A stretch of 64,000 nucleotides of DNA from Bog-473 sp963828505 (GCA_963828505.1 CAWHFM010000013.1:135899-199898), one strand, 5' to 3'; shown: positions 43,774-53,833, numbered from the stretch's first letter. The notes: generated by a model not told the origin, from the sequence alone. Made by a program: numbers and translations.

Positions 43774-44301
43774 TCAGGGATCGTGTTTTCCCTCCCGTTC
43801 CAGCTGGTGCATGTTGAAGAGCGCGTGCAAGCGGATGCCCTCGGCGGCAACGACGTCCCCACCGCCACCCTCTCGGTCGATGACGCAGAGGGCGTCTTTC
43901 ACCACCGCCCCTTCAGACCGAAGGTCCTGCGCCGAGAGGACCATCTGCCCGCCCGTCGTGACCACGTCCTCAATGATGAGCAGGCACTTCCCCGAGACGT
44001 CGCCGCCCTCGCACACCTGCTCGGTGCCGTACCTCTTCGGTTCTTTGCGTACGAAGAAGACAGGCAGCCCGGTCACCGACGAGAGCATGGTGGCGAGCGG
44101 GACGCCGCCGAGCTCGAGCCCGGCCAGGCCGTCGACTCCATCGGGGACGAGGGGGACCAGGGCCTCGACGACGTCGCCGAGCAGGACCGGGTCCGACTCG
44201 AAGCGGTACTTGTCGAAGTAGTGGTCGGCCGTACGTCCCGAACGCAGGACGAACGTGCCCGTCAGGTGCGATGCCGCGTAGACGCGGGCGGCCAGCGTCA
44301 T
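43774..44301 (-). CDS. pyrE: Orotate phosphoribosyltransferase
   Basis: The protein (175 aa) has the PRPP-binding motif LLIIEDVVTTGGQMVL and PVFFVRKEPKRYGTEQ, as in PyrE. It makes OMP from orotate in pyrimidine synthesis. ATG at 44301 (MTLAARVYAASHLTGTFVL) matches the family start. It is upstream of fur but separate from its promoter. Confidence 0.93.
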   Translation of the reverse strand: MTLAARVYAASHLTGTFVLRSGRTADHYFDKYRFESDPVLLGDVVEALVPLVPDGVDGLAGLELGGVPLATMLSSVTGLPVFFVRKEPKRYGTEQVCEGGDVSGKCLLIIEDVVTTGGQMVLSAQDLRSEGAVVKDALCVIDREGGGGDVVAAEGIRLHALFNMHQLEREGKHDP

Positions 44302-44482
44302 GGCGCTATTGTTGCCGCTCTGCTCCGCCCCGGCACTCGGGCCTAGGGAACGGAGGACTTCAGCCGAGCCGGGCCAGGCCAGAGATGGACCGAGTCCCGG
44401 GGTGCTCGACGGGTACGGGACCGCCTCCCATGAGGTCGAGCAGCACTCGGGGTGCGCCCGCAGCATCTGCTCATGTCCGGTG

Positions 44483-45004
44483 TCACGGACAGGTGGGATC
44501 GAGCAGCTCGACCGTCCAGCCGAGGGTGATGCGTCGCTGGCCGGTGGAGGCGACGATGGCCCACTCACGCGGTGACCAGGAGAAGATCGCCTCCTGCCCG
44601 AACCGGGCGGCGAGCGCGCACGCGTCCGAATCCGACATCCCCGACACCGCCACCCCCTCGTCGCGGTACCCAGATTCGGCGTCGTAGCCCGATGCCGGCC
44701 AGATCGAGACCGGAGTCGCTCCCGCCCGTGAGCGGAGCTCCAACTCGAGCTCGGCCTGACGCCGCCGGTTCGCCCCGACACCGGGCCGCTCGCCGCCGGG
44801 GTCCCAAGCGGTCATGACGTGGACGCGTTCGGAGCGGGGCCACGGCCACGACGCCACCTCCCCCGCCGGCGCGGCTCGCACCACCAGGACCTCGCGCCGC
44901 GCCCGGCGTATCCGGACCTCGATCCGGGCGTAGGAAGCCCACGCATCGTCGGGGGGCAGGCGCGGGCCTCCGTCGGGTGGCGGGCACGCCGTTGAGGACA
45001 CCAC
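44483..45004 (-). CDS. DUF3293-like protein
   Basis: The protein (173 aa) contains VHVMTAWDPGGERPGVGANR, VSIWPASGYDAES and ACALAARFGQEAIFSW, matching the pattern I recall for the uncharacterised family DUF3293. TAGCGT lies six bases before the GTG start, which suggests a leaderless transcript. Function unknown. Confidence 0.75.
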   Translation of the reverse strand: MVSSTACPPPDGGPRLPPDDAWASYARIEVRIRRARREVLVVRAAPAGEVASWPWPRSERVHVMTAWDPGGERPGVGANRRRQAELELELRSRAGATPVSIWPASGYDAESGYRDEGVAVSGMSDSDACALAARFGQEAIFSWSPREWAIVASTGQRRITLGWTVELLDPTCP

Positions 45005-45072
45005 GGCAGAACGCTACGCATCGGATCGGGACACGGCTTGCAGCGCATCCGCGTCGCACCCAACATGGCTCC

Positions 45073-46221
45073 ATGGCCCCGCCGCCGAGTCAGAGCTCGC
45101 TCTCCGTGCTGCTCTCACAAGCGCTCGTCGCCCTGACGATCGAGATGGACAACGAGGCTGAAGTGCGCCTGTCGCATTCCACCACCCGCCACGGGAGCGA
45201 CGGCGGTGAGGGGCAGCGGGGACCTTGGCTCACGTCGTTCGCCATGTACGCCAACGTCTTGCGGTATGTCGACGACGGAGGGACGACGGTGGGGCTCGTG
45301 GCGGAGCGGGCGCGGACAAGCCGACTCCAGCTGGCCGGGCTGCAGCGGTGGGGCTACCTGACGGTCCAACCGCCGGCGGGCAAGACCCTGCGGACGCCCC
45401 CCCAGGCCGAATGCATCCTGCGGCTCACCGCCGGGGCCCGGCGTGCGCGCACCGTCTGGGCCGAGGTGCCCGCGGTCGTGGAGAGTCGCTGGCACGGCCG
45501 CTTCGGCCACGATGCGGTCCACGGCCTCCGCCACGCGCTCGCGGACCTGTTCGACGCGCTTCCTTATGACCCTCCGGCCTACCTCCCCATCGTGTTCCCG
45601 ACGGCCAACGGAAGGGCCGAGCCACTGTCTCCGCGGGCGCCGGCCCAGACGAGCGGGTCGTCGGGGAAGGCCGGGACGCAGGCGGAACTGCCGGCGCTCC
45701 TCTCGGGCGTCCTGTTGTCCTTCACCGTCGACCTCGAAGCCGAAGCCCGGATCGCCATGCCCATCGCGGCGAACACCCTGCGCGTCCTGCGGCCGGTGCC
45801 TGATCCCGAGCCGGTTCGTCTGCGCGACCTCCCTCGCCTGACGGGTGTCTCCAAGGAGGCCAACGCCATGTGCACCGGTTGGCTCGAGCGCCACGGATGC
45901 GCCGAGGTCGTGGCGGATCCGTCGGGCATCCGGGGCAAGGTTGTCCGGCTGACCGTGAAGGGACAGGGGGGCCAGGCCAAGCACCGGCGCCTTCTCGGCT
46001 CGACGGAGGCGGCCTGGCGCGCCGCGTACGGTGCAGGTCCCGTCGAACGTTTGGTGGCCGCGCTGGCACCGATCGTCGGCGACGGGACGCTCATTTCGTC
46101 GCCTCTTTCCGCTGGGCTGGAGCCGTCCGAGGGCAACTGGCGCGCCTCGGTGCGCCGGCCCGCCACGTTGCCGCACTACCCCATGGTGCTGCACCGGGGC
46201 GGGTACCCCGACGGCAGCTGA
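45073..46221 (+). CDS. Tandem winged-helix (MarR-like) protein
   Basis: The protein (382 aa) appears to hold two similar halves. The first has LLSQALVALTIEMDNEAEVRL near residue 11 (shortened), the second LLSGVLLSFTVDLEAEARI near residue 215. Each is followed by a helix-turn-helix-like region (LVAERARTSRLQLAGLQRWG; LTGVSKEANAMCTGWLERHG). It is likely a DNA-binding regulator. ATG at 45073. It lies just upstream of glpD and could control that operon. Confidence 0.65.
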   Translation: MAPPPSQSSLSVLLSQALVALTIEMDNEAEVRLSHSTTRHGSDGGEGQRGPWLTSFAMYANVLRYVDDGGTTVGLVAERARTSRLQLAGLQRWGYLTVQPPAGKTLRTPPQAECILRLTAGARRARTVWAEVPAVVESRWHGRFGHDAVHGLRHALADLFDALPYDPPAYLPIVFPTANGRAEPLSPRAPAQTSGSSGKAGTQAELPALLSGVLLSFTVDLEAEARIAMPIAANTLRVLRPVPDPEPVRLRDLPRLTGVSKEANAMCTGWLERHGCAEVVADPSGIRGKVVRLTVKGQGGQAKHRRLLGSTEAAWRAAYGAGPVERLVAALAPIVGDGTLISSPLSAGLEPSEGNWRASVRRPATLPHYPMVLHRGGYPDGS

Positions 46222-46262
46222 CGCCCGGCTGGGCGCCGGACCGGATGTGGCAGTCTGGACCG

Positions 46263-47945
46263 GTGCATCCGTTCCGACGAGCCGACGCGCTGCGCCGACT
46301 CGAGGACGAGGAGTTCGACGTCCTCGTCGTGGGCGGGGGCATCACCGGAGCCGGTGTGGCGCTGGACGCGGCGAGCCGGGGCCTGCGCACGGCGCTCGTC
46401 GAGCAGGGCGACTTCGCCTCGGGCACCTCGTCGAAATCGTCGAAGATGGTGCACGGCGGCATCCGCTACCTCCAACAGCGTGAGTTCCGCCTCGTGTACG
46501 AGAACCTGGCGGAGCGTCAGCGTCTCCTGCAGAACGCGCCGCACCTCGTCTCACCCCTCCCCTTCCTGATCCCCCTCTTCGGACGTGACGGTGTCGTCTC
46601 GAAGACGGTGGCGCGCTCGTACTCGTCGGCCCTGTGGATGTACGACCTGACCGGTGGTTGGCGGATCGGGCACCGGCACCGCGAGGTAGACCGCGAGGAA
46701 GCGCTCGAGCACCTGCCCACGCTGTCGACGGAGCATCTCGTCGCGGGCTTCTTGTACTGGGACGCTCGCGCCGACGACGCGCGCCTCACGCTCACCGTGC
46801 TACGGACGGCGGCCATCGAGTTCGGCGCCGCCGTGGCCAACTACACCCGCGTGGTCCGCCTGACGACCGAGGGCGGACGGGTGACCGGGGCCGTGGTCCG
46901 GACGGACGGTGGCGCGACGGGCGAAGCAGGCGGCGACACGGGCGGAGACGAGCTGGCCATCAAGGCCCGGGTGGTCGTCAACGCCACGGGCGTATGGGCC
47001 GACGCGGTGCGCGCGCTCGAGCAGGGCGCGGAATCGCCTTCCCTCCGCCCGGCCAAGGGGGTGCACGTCACCGTCCCGGCCGACCGCCTGCCCTGCGACG
47101 TCGCGGCGGTGATCCCGGTGCCGAAGGACCGGCGCTCCATCTTCGTCGTTCCGTGGCCCGGTTCTGACCTCGTGTACCTCGGCACGACTGACACCGACTA
47201 CGCGGGGTCGCTGACCGATCCGGCCTGCACACCCGAGGACGTCGACTACCTCCTGGAGGCGGCGAACAACGTCACCACCTCTCGCCTCACCCGGGCGGAC
47301 GTCACCGGGGTCTGGGCCGGACTGCGCCCCTTGCTGGCGCCACGGGCCAAGGGCGGCCACATGTCGGAGCGGACAGCGGACCTGTCGCGCCGGCACACCG
47401 TCACTACGTCACCCCACGGGATGGTCACCGTCACCGGGGGCAAACTGACCACGTACCGCAAGATGGCAGAGGACACCGTCGACGCCGCCGTCCGGGTCCT
47501 CGGCGAGAGCACGCGCCGGCGGCACTGCGTCACGAAGTCGTTGGCCCTCGTCGGCTCGACGGCACGGGTGCGCGACCCGGTCGCGCTGGCGCAACGCTCC
47601 GGCCGCCTCCTCGCTCGCTACGGCACCGAGCAGGCGGCCGTGTCGGCGGTCGCAGACGGCCGCCCGGAGTTATTGGAACCGGCTGTTCCCGGATTGCCCT
47701 ATACGGGAGCCGAGCTCGTCTATGCCGCTCGCGAGGAGATGGCGCTCACCCTCGACGACGTGTTGTCGCGACGCACCAGGGCGAGGATCCAGCGGGCGCA
47801 CGACGCCATGGCGGCCGCCCCGGCGGTGGCCCGTCTGCTCGCGCCTGAGATGGGATGGGACGAGCGCGAAGCCGCAGACCAGGCCTCCCGCTTTGTCGCC
47901 ACGTGCCAGAAGGAGCTCTTGACCGCGGGCCTCGACCTCGCGTGA
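46263..47945 (+). CDS. glpD: Glycerol-3-phosphate dehydrogenase (FAD)
   Basis: The protein (560 aa) has the FAD-binding VLVVGGGITGAGVALDAASR and the GlpD signature SSKSSKMVHGGIRYLQQ, then YLGTTDTDYAGSL and TVTGGKLTTYRKMAEDT. It oxidises glycerol-3-phosphate to DHAP at the membrane. GTG at 46263, with CAGTCT six bases upstream as a possible -10; an in-frame ATG at 46245 is an alternative. First gene of the glp operon. Confidence 0.93.
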   Translation: MHPFRRADALRRLEDEEFDVLVVGGGITGAGVALDAASRGLRTALVEQGDFASGTSSKSSKMVHGGIRYLQQREFRLVYENLAERQRLLQNAPHLVSPLPFLIPLFGRDGVVSKTVARSYSSALWMYDLTGGWRIGHRHREVDREEALEHLPTLSTEHLVAGFLYWDARADDARLTLTVLRTAAIEFGAAVANYTRVVRLTTEGGRVTGAVVRTDGGATGEAGGDTGGDELAIKARVVVNATGVWADAVRALEQGAESPSLRPAKGVHVTVPADRLPCDVAAVIPVPKDRRSIFVVPWPGSDLVYLGTTDTDYAGSLTDPACTPEDVDYLLEAANNVTTSRLTRADVTGVWAGLRPLLAPRAKGGHMSERTADLSRRHTVTTSPHGMVTVTGGKLTTYRKMAEDTVDAAVRVLGESTRRRHCVTKSLALVGSTARVRDPVALAQRSGRLLARYGTEQAAVSAVADGRPELLEPAVPGLPYTGAELVYAAREEMALTLDDVLSRRTRARIQRAHDAMAAAPAVARLLAPEMGWDEREAADQASRFVATCQKELLTAGLDLA

Positions 47946-49453
47946 CCACACCCACGCCGGTCACGCCGATCGATGCCGAGCCAGGCGAGGTGCGAGACCA
48001 GCTCGGGGCACACGTCGTCGAAGTGGCCGACGCCGTGTTGGAGCGGATCGCGGCGAGCGGCGCTGCCGTCTCGACGGACGAGGAGTCGCGGGCCGAGGCC
48101 GGACGCGACTGGTGGCCCCTGGCTATCGGGTGGGCCGCCGCAGGAGCGGTGCCACAGCGCCCGGCCGCGGTCGTGCGCCCGAACTCGGTGACCCAGGTCT
48201 CTGCCGTCCTGGCGGCGTGCAACGAAGCGGTCGTTCCGGTCACTGCGACGGCCGGGCGCAGCGGGGTGTGCGGCGGCGCCGTCCCGGTCCACGGCGGTAT
48301 CGCTCTCGACATGACCGGCCTGGACGGTCTCGTCGCCATCGACGAGACCTCGCTGCTCGCGGACGTCCGCGCCGGCACGTTCGGCCCCGACCTCGAGGCG
48401 GCCCTGGGATCGGCGGGACCGGGCGACGGCTACACCCTCGGTCACTGGCCCCAGTCCATGGACCTCTCCACCGTGGGGGGCTGGCTGGCCTGCCGCGGGG
48501 CGGGCCAGTACTCGACGCGCTACGGGAAGATCGAGGACATGGTCGTCGGGCTCGAAGTTGTGCTGGCCGACGGGCGCGTGGTGCGCACCGAGGGCCTCGG
48601 TCCCCGGGCGGCCACGGGCCCCAACCTGACCCAACTCTTCGTCGGCAGCGAGGGCACGCTCGGCCTCATCACCGAGGCGCGGCTGCGCATCCACCCGCGC
48701 CCGACCGCCCAGGAGCGGCGGGTCTTCGGTTTCCCGACATTCGCGTCCGGGCTCGAGGCCTGCCGGCGGATCCTTCGCCGCGGGGCGACCCCGGCCGTGC
48801 TCCGTCTCTACGATCGCACGGAGTCGGCGCGCAATTTCGAGCAGCCGGACACGAACGTCCTCGTCGTCCTCGACGAGGCTGACCCGGTCGTCCTCGGAGG
48901 GACGATGGCCGTGGTCGACGAGGAGTGCGGTTCGGACGCGTATCCACTGGACGTCGCCCTGGTCGAGCGCTGGCTCGGCCACCGCAACGACGTGTCCGCC
49001 CTGGCGCCGCTGTGGCGCAACGGCATCGTCGTCGACACCGCAGAAATCTCGGGGCGGTGGGCGGTGCTCCCCGGACTCTTCGACGAGGTCGTGGGCGCGC
49101 TGGGGAACATCGAAGGCACGTTGGCCGCGTCGGCCCACCAGTCGCATGCCTACACGGATGGCGCCTGCCTCTACTTCACCTTTGGCGGGCGCGGTCCCGA
49201 CGGTGACGCCGAGTGGCGCGAGCGGTACTACCGGCAGGCCTGGGACACCGTGACGGAAACGACCATGAAGCACGGTGCCGCCATCAGCCACCACCACGGG
49301 ATCGGGTTGAACCGATCCCGCTTCATTCTCGCCGCCCTCGGCGAAGGCTTCTCCGTGCTCCGTGCACTGAAGGAGGCGCTCGACCCTGCCGGGATCCTGA
49401 ACCCGTCCAAGTTCGGCCTGCCCTCGCCCTTCGGGCCGTCACCCTGGTCGTGA
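47942..49453 (+). CDS. FAD-binding oxidase, alkyl-DHAP synthase-like
   Basis: The protein (503 aa) has the PCMH-type FAD domain with TAGRSGVCGGAVPVHGGIA, then GYTLGHWPQSMDLSTVGGW, RGAGQYSTRYGKIEDMVVG and the C-terminal SHHHGIGLNRS, a pattern close to alkyl-DHAP synthase (AgpS), which swaps the acyl of acyl-DHAP for a fatty alcohol. The GTG start shares GTGA with glpD and the stop shares GTGA with glpK. The role in ether lipids is inferred. Confidence 0.85.
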   Translation: MTTPTPVTPIDAEPGEVRDQLGAHVVEVADAVLERIAASGAAVSTDEESRAEAGRDWWPLAIGWAAAGAVPQRPAAVVRPNSVTQVSAVLAACNEAVVPVTATAGRSGVCGGAVPVHGGIALDMTGLDGLVAIDETSLLADVRAGTFGPDLEAALGSAGPGDGYTLGHWPQSMDLSTVGGWLACRGAGQYSTRYGKIEDMVVGLEVVLADGRVVRTEGLGPRAATGPNLTQLFVGSEGTLGLITEARLRIHPRPTAQERRVFGFPTFASGLEACRRILRRGATPAVLRLYDRTESARNFEQPDTNVLVVLDEADPVVLGGTMAVVDEECGSDAYPLDVALVERWLGHRNDVSALAPLWRNGIVVDTAEISGRWAVLPGLFDEVVGALGNIEGTLAASAHQSHAYTDGACLYFTFGGRGPDGDAEWRERYYRQAWDTVTETTMKHGAAISHHHGIGLNRSRFILAALGEGFSVLRALKEALDPAGILNPSKFGLPSPFGPSPWS

Positions 49454-50943
49454 GCCGCGGGGGCGGAAGCGTCCTGGTCGTCGACGTGGGTACCTCGGGG
49501 GTCCGCGCCGCCGTGGTGCGCCCCGACGCCACCGTCGACCACGTGCACCACGTGTCCGTGCTCCCCCAATCGCCCGGCCCGGATCTGGTCGAATTCGACG
49601 CCGCCGTCATGGCGCGGGCCACACTCGAGGTGGCACACGCCGCGCTGGCCGAGGGGGGGCCGGTCGCGGCCGTGGGCGTGGCGAACCAGCGGGCGTCGAC
49701 CATCGTCTGGGATCGCGCCACGGGCCGGCCGCTGGCGCCGGGCATCGGCTGGCAGGATCTGCGGACCGTTGTGCGCTGCCTGGAGCTGCAGGGCGAAGGG
49801 ATCCGCGTCGCCCCCAACGCCTCGGCCACCAAGCTCGAATCGATCCTCGACGAGGTCGACCCCGATCGCGAGCGCGCCGAGCGCGGCGACCTGTGCTTCG
49901 GAACGGTGGACAGCTGGGTGGCCTGGACGCTGTCAGGCGGGGCACTCCACGTGACCGATGCCACCAACGCAGGCGTCACGCTGTTGGTCGACCCGTCGAC
50001 GATTCAGTGGGACGAGGGTCTCATGTCGCGGCTGAGGATCCCCGCGGCCATGATGCCGCTCATCGTGGACACGGCCGGGGAGATCGGCCCGGCGTCTGCG
50101 CTGCCGGGCGCGCCGCCGCTGTGCGCTCTGGCCGGCGACCAGCAGGCCTCGCTCGTCGGACAGGGTTGCACGCGGCCGGGCCTCGCCAAGGCCACCTTCG
50201 GGACCGGCGGCATGCTCGACCAGTGCACGGGATCCGGAACGGCGGCCGCGCCCAAGAGCGCGGCGCGCGGCCGGGCCGGCACGTTCCCGATCGCGGCCTT
50301 CCGGGTGAGCGGCCGCACCACGTGGGGAGTCGAGGGGGTCATGCTCTCGGCCGGGACCTGCATCCAGTGGCTCCGCGACGGTCTCGGCATCCTGGCCAGC
50401 GCTGAGGAGTCGGAAGCGGTCGCCGCCGGCTGCGAGTCGTCGGGGGACGTGTGGTTCGTCCCCGCGCTCGACGGTCTGGGCACTCCGGTATGGGACTTCG
50501 GCGCCCGCGGCACGCTGGTCGGGCTGACCCGCGGCAGCGGGCGTCCCCAGATCGTGCGAGCCGTGCTCGAAGGCATTGCCCACCGTGGCGCGGACCTGCT
50601 CGAGGCGGCAGAGGTGGACAGCGGTTACCCGATCGAGTCGCTACGCGTCGACGGCGGGATGTCGGCCAACGCCGTCTTCGTCTCGGCGCTGGCCGATGCC
50701 ACCGGGCGCCCGATTGAGATCTCTCCGGTCTTGGAGGCCACCACGCTCGGGGCCGGGCTGTTGGCCGGCATCGCCGTCGGCACGTTCGGCTCGACCGACG
50801 AGCTGGCCGAGACCTTCAGGCCCCGCCGCACTGTCGACCCCGCAGCCAGCACGTCCGCCCGCTCCGCCGCCCGCGAGCGCTGGTTGGCGGCACGGGCCAA
50901 GGCGGAGAGGGCGGTTCCGGAATTCTCGGGGATCTCCTTCTGA
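49450..50943 (+). CDS. glpK: Glycerol kinase-like FGGY kinase
   Basis: The protein (497 aa) has FGGY kinase features: LVVDVGTSGVRAAVV (phosphate 1), VANQRASTIVWDRATG and IGWQDLRT as in GlpK, GDQQASLVGQG, FGTGGMLDQ and LRVDGGMSANAVFVSALAD. It phosphorylates glycerol to glycerol-3-phosphate, the substrate of the first enzyme in this operon. It ends 13 bases before the stop of the convergent DUF11 gene. A relic of its 3' end recurs at about 62966-63014. Confidence 0.88.
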   Translation: MSRGGGSVLVVDVGTSGVRAAVVRPDATVDHVHHVSVLPQSPGPDLVEFDAAVMARATLEVAHAALAEGGPVAAVGVANQRASTIVWDRATGRPLAPGIGWQDLRTVVRCLELQGEGIRVAPNASATKLESILDEVDPDRERAERGDLCFGTVDSWVAWTLSGGALHVTDATNAGVTLLVDPSTIQWDEGLMSRLRIPAAMMPLIVDTAGEIGPASALPGAPPLCALAGDQQASLVGQGCTRPGLAKATFGTGGMLDQCTGSGTAAAPKSAARGRAGTFPIAAFRVSGRTTWGVEGVMLSAGTCIQWLRDGLGILASAEESEAVAAGCESSGDVWFVPALDGLGTPVWDFGARGTLVGLTRGSGRPQIVRAVLEGIAHRGADLLEAAEVDSGYPIESLRVDGGMSANAVFVSALADATGRPIEISPVLEATTLGAGLLAGIAVGTFGSTDELAETFRPRRTVDPAASTSARSAARERWLAARAKAERAVPEFSGISF

Positions 50944-50956
50944 CCTGGTCCGCGTC

Positions 50957-53833
50957 CTACTTCCTCGAAGCAGCGTGACGGGGACGGCGCCGTCGCCAGC
51001 GCGCCGAAACCATTAGGACGGCTCCGACGACCGCCGCGAGGACGGCGGCCGCCCACTCCTGGGACAAGAGCGCGCCCGTAAAGGCGACCACGGACGCCAC
51101 CGGTGTCGCAGGGTTTGTGGGGACGGTCGGCGGGACGGTCGGCGGGACGGTGGGCGGGGTGGTCGGAGTGGCCGACACCGGGGTACTTGTGGTGTCGGTC
51201 GGGCAGGTCGTGGCCGCGGACGGGCCGCAACTCGGACCGCTCCAAGTGGCCGTGTTGGTGATCGTCCCTCCGGTGAGCGACGCGTTCGCCGTCACCGAGA
51301 AGGTGAGGGTGTACGAGATCCCGGCGACCACGCCCGCCGGAATGGTCCAGGTAATCGCCGAGCCCTCGAGCGCCGCGGTGCAGGCCGGCGGGCCACCGCT
51401 GCAAGCCGGCGATCCGGAGACCAAGGTGGTGCCGGGCGGTGGCGCGTCCGCCACGACGACGGGCTCGGTCGTCGTTGCCGTCCCGACGTTGGCCACCCTC
51501 AACGTGTAGACGATCGGAGTCGAGGACCCGGCCATGACACCGCCCGAAGGGCTGGCCGACTTGGCCACCGTGACATCCGTTTCCTCGACGGTGACCGGGT
51601 TCGACGACCCGCCCGTCGTGCCGCCTGACGATGTGGTGCCCTCCGCCGTCGCGGTGTCCGAAATGGATCCGTGCGCGAGGTCTGCCTCCGTCACCGTGTG
51701 GGTGCCGATGAACGCGCCCGTCTGCCCGGGCACCAACGTCGTCGTCGTGCCGGAGCAGGTGCCGGCGGGCGAACTGAGACTACGACACGTCGGAGTGACC
51801 CCGTCGGAGGGAGAAGTGGGATGGTCGGTGACGCCCACGTCGGTAAGGGTCACGTTGCCGGTGTCGACCACCGTGAAGGTGTAATCGATCGTCTCTCCGG
51901 CCGTCGTCACCGTCGTGGGGTCGGCCGACTTGGTGATCGACAACGCCGGGGACTGGGTCACTTCGATCGAAACGGGATTCGAGGTGTCTGTGACGACGGC
52001 GTCGCGAGGAGTGGTCCCAGTAGCGGTGGAGGTGTCGACGATGGAGCCATGGTCGACGTCCGCCTGGGTCACGGCGTACGTCGCGGTGAAGATCGCGACC
52101 TGTCCGGGTGCCAAGGTGGTCGTCGCACCAGCACACGTGCCGGTGGGCGACGTGAGGCTCTGACAGGTCGGGCTGACCCCGCCCGCCGGGCTCACCGGGT
52201 CGTCCGTCACGCTTACGTCGGTGAGGGTCTCGTTCCCGGTGTTGGTCACGGTGAAGGTGTACGTGATGCCCTCGCCGGCCGTGTTGACCGTCATCGGACT
52301 GGCCGACTTGACGACGGCGATGGACGGCTTGTCGGGGGCATCGATCGTCACCGTGTTGGAGCCTGCGGTCACGCCGGGTCCGCTCGGCGGCGTCCCGTTG
52401 GCGGTCGAGGTGTCGACGATGGAGCCGTGGTCGATGTCGGCCTGGGTCACGGCGTAGGTGCCGGAGAACGTCGCCATCTGGCCCGGTAAGAGGGTCGTGG
52501 TCGCACCCGAGCAGGTACCCACCGGGTCGGCCAGGCTCTGGCAAGTCGCCGTGACGCCTCCCGCAGGCGCGGTCGGGACGTCGGTCACTCCCACGGAGGT
52601 CAGCGTCACGTTGCCGGTGTTGACGACAGTGAAGTCGTAGGTGATCGTCTGCCCAAAGGCGGTCACAATGCTCAGGTTGGCCGACTTGACGATGGAGAGT
52701 GATGGCGACTGAGTCACGATGACGGTGACGGTGTTTGAGGTCTCGGTCACCGTCCCGCCCGTCGGGGTCGTGCCATGCGTCGTGGCCGAGTCGACGATGG
52801 AACCGTGGTCCACGTCGGCTTGCGTCACGGTGTAGGTGGCGGTGAAGACGGCGGTCTCGCCCGGCAGCAAGCTGGTCGAGGTGCCCGAGCAGCTCGCCGA
52901 CGGGTTGGCCCGGGTCTGGCAGTCGGGGGTGGCACCCCCCGCCGGAGGTATCGGCACGTCGGTCACGTCCACGTCGGTGAGGGTCTGGTTCCCCGTGTTC
53001 ACGACCGTGAAGGTGTAGGTCACCGTCTGGCCGGCCTCGGTCACCGTCGAGGGGGAAGCCGCCTTGGCGATGGAGAGCGACGACGACTGGGTCACGTCGA
53101 CGACGACGAGGTCGGAGGTGGCGGTCACCGTGCCGCCTGAGGGCGGAGTGCCCGCGGCCGTCGCCGTGTCGGCGATGGAGCCGTGGTCGACGTCGGTCTG
53201 GGTGACCGTGTAGGGGCCGGTGAAGACGGCGCTCTGGCCCGGCTCAAGCGTGGTCGTGGCCCCCGAGCAAGTGCCCGCGGGCGAGCTGAGGATCTGGCAG
53301 GTCGGGCTGACCACGCCGGCCGGGCTCACCGGATTGTCGGTCACCGCGACGCCGGTGAGCGTCGAGTTCCCGGTGTTCTCGACCGTAAAGGTGTAGGTCA
53401 CCGTCTGGCCGGCCGCGGTGACGGTCGCGGGGGACGCGGTCTTGGCGATGGAGAGTGACGGTGACTGGGTCACGGTCACCGTCACCGTGTTGGAGGCGGC
53501 GCCCACCGTGCCGCCCGAGGGGGTGGTGCCCTCGGTCGTCGCGTGGTCGACCACGGAGCCGTGGTCCACGTCGGCCTGGGTCACGGTGTAGGTGCCACTG
53601 AACCGGGCGCTCTGGCCCGGAACGAGAGTGGTGGTCGCGCCCGAGCACGTCCCGGCCGGCGAGCTGAGGCTCTCGCAGGTCGCCGTGACGCCACCGGCCG
53701 GCGCGGTCGGGACGTCGGTGACCCCCACCGACGTGATCGTCAGATTCCCAGTGTTGGTGACGGTGAAGTCGTAGTCGATCGTCTGGCCGGCCGCGGTCAC
53801 CGTCGTGGGGTTGGCGGACTTGGCGAGGGACAA
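50957..53833 (-). CDS. C-terminal open segment of the giant DUF11 protein
   Basis: It holds six full DUF11 repeats (first SLAKSANPTTVTAAGQ), one divergent terminal repeat (DVTVAKSASPSGGVMAG), a Pro/Thr-rich wall linker (PPTVPPTVPPTVPTN) and the anchor VVAFTGALLSQEWAAAVLAA followed by a hydrophobic helix and RWRRRRPRHAASRK. The anchor is nearly identical to that of the paralog at the window's right edge. Confidence 0.85.
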   Translation of the reverse strand: MSLAKSANPTTVTAAGQTIDYDFTVTNTGNLTITSVGVTDVPTAPAGGVTATCESLSSPAGTCSGATTTLVPGQSARFSGTYTVTQADVDHGSVVDHATTEGTTPSGGTVGAASNTVTVTVTQSPSLSIAKTASPATVTAAGQTVTYTFTVENTGNSTLTGVAVTDNPVSPAGVVSPTCQILSSPAGTCSGATTTLEPGQSAVFTGPYTVTQTDVDHGSIADTATAAGTPPSGGTVTATSDLVVVDVTQSSSLSIAKAASPSTVTEAGQTVTYTFTVVNTGNQTLTDVDVTDVPIPPAGGATPDCQTRANPSASCSGTSTSLLPGETAVFTATYTVTQADVDHGSIVDSATTHGTTPTGGTVTETSNTVTVIVTQSPSLSIVKSANLSIVTAFGQTITYDFTVVNTGNVTLTSVGVTDVPTAPAGGVTATCQSLADPVGTCSGATTTLLPGQMATFSGTYAVTQADIDHGSIVDTSTANGTPPSGPGVTAGSNTVTIDAPDKPSIAVVKSASPMTVNTAGEGITYTFTVTNTGNETLTDVSVTDDPVSPAGGVSPTCQSLTSPTGTCAGATTTLAPGQVAIFTATYAVTQADVDHGSIVDTSTATGTTPRDAVVTDTSNPVSIEVTQSPALSITKSADPTTVTTAGETIDYTFTVVDTGNVTLTDVGVTDHPTSPSDGVTPTCRSLSSPAGTCSGTTTTLVPGQTGAFIGTHTVTEADLAHGSISDTATAEGTTSSGGTTGGSSNPVTVEETDVTVAKSASPSGGVMAGSSTPIVYTLRVANVGTATTTEPVVVADAPPPGTTLVSGSPACSGGPPACTAALEGSAITWTIPAGVVAGISYTLTFSVTANASLTGGTITNTATWSGPSCGPSAATTCPTDTTSTPVSATPTTPPTVPPTVPPTVPTNPATPVASVVAFTGALLSQEWAAAVLAAVVGAVLMVSARWRRRRPRHAASRK

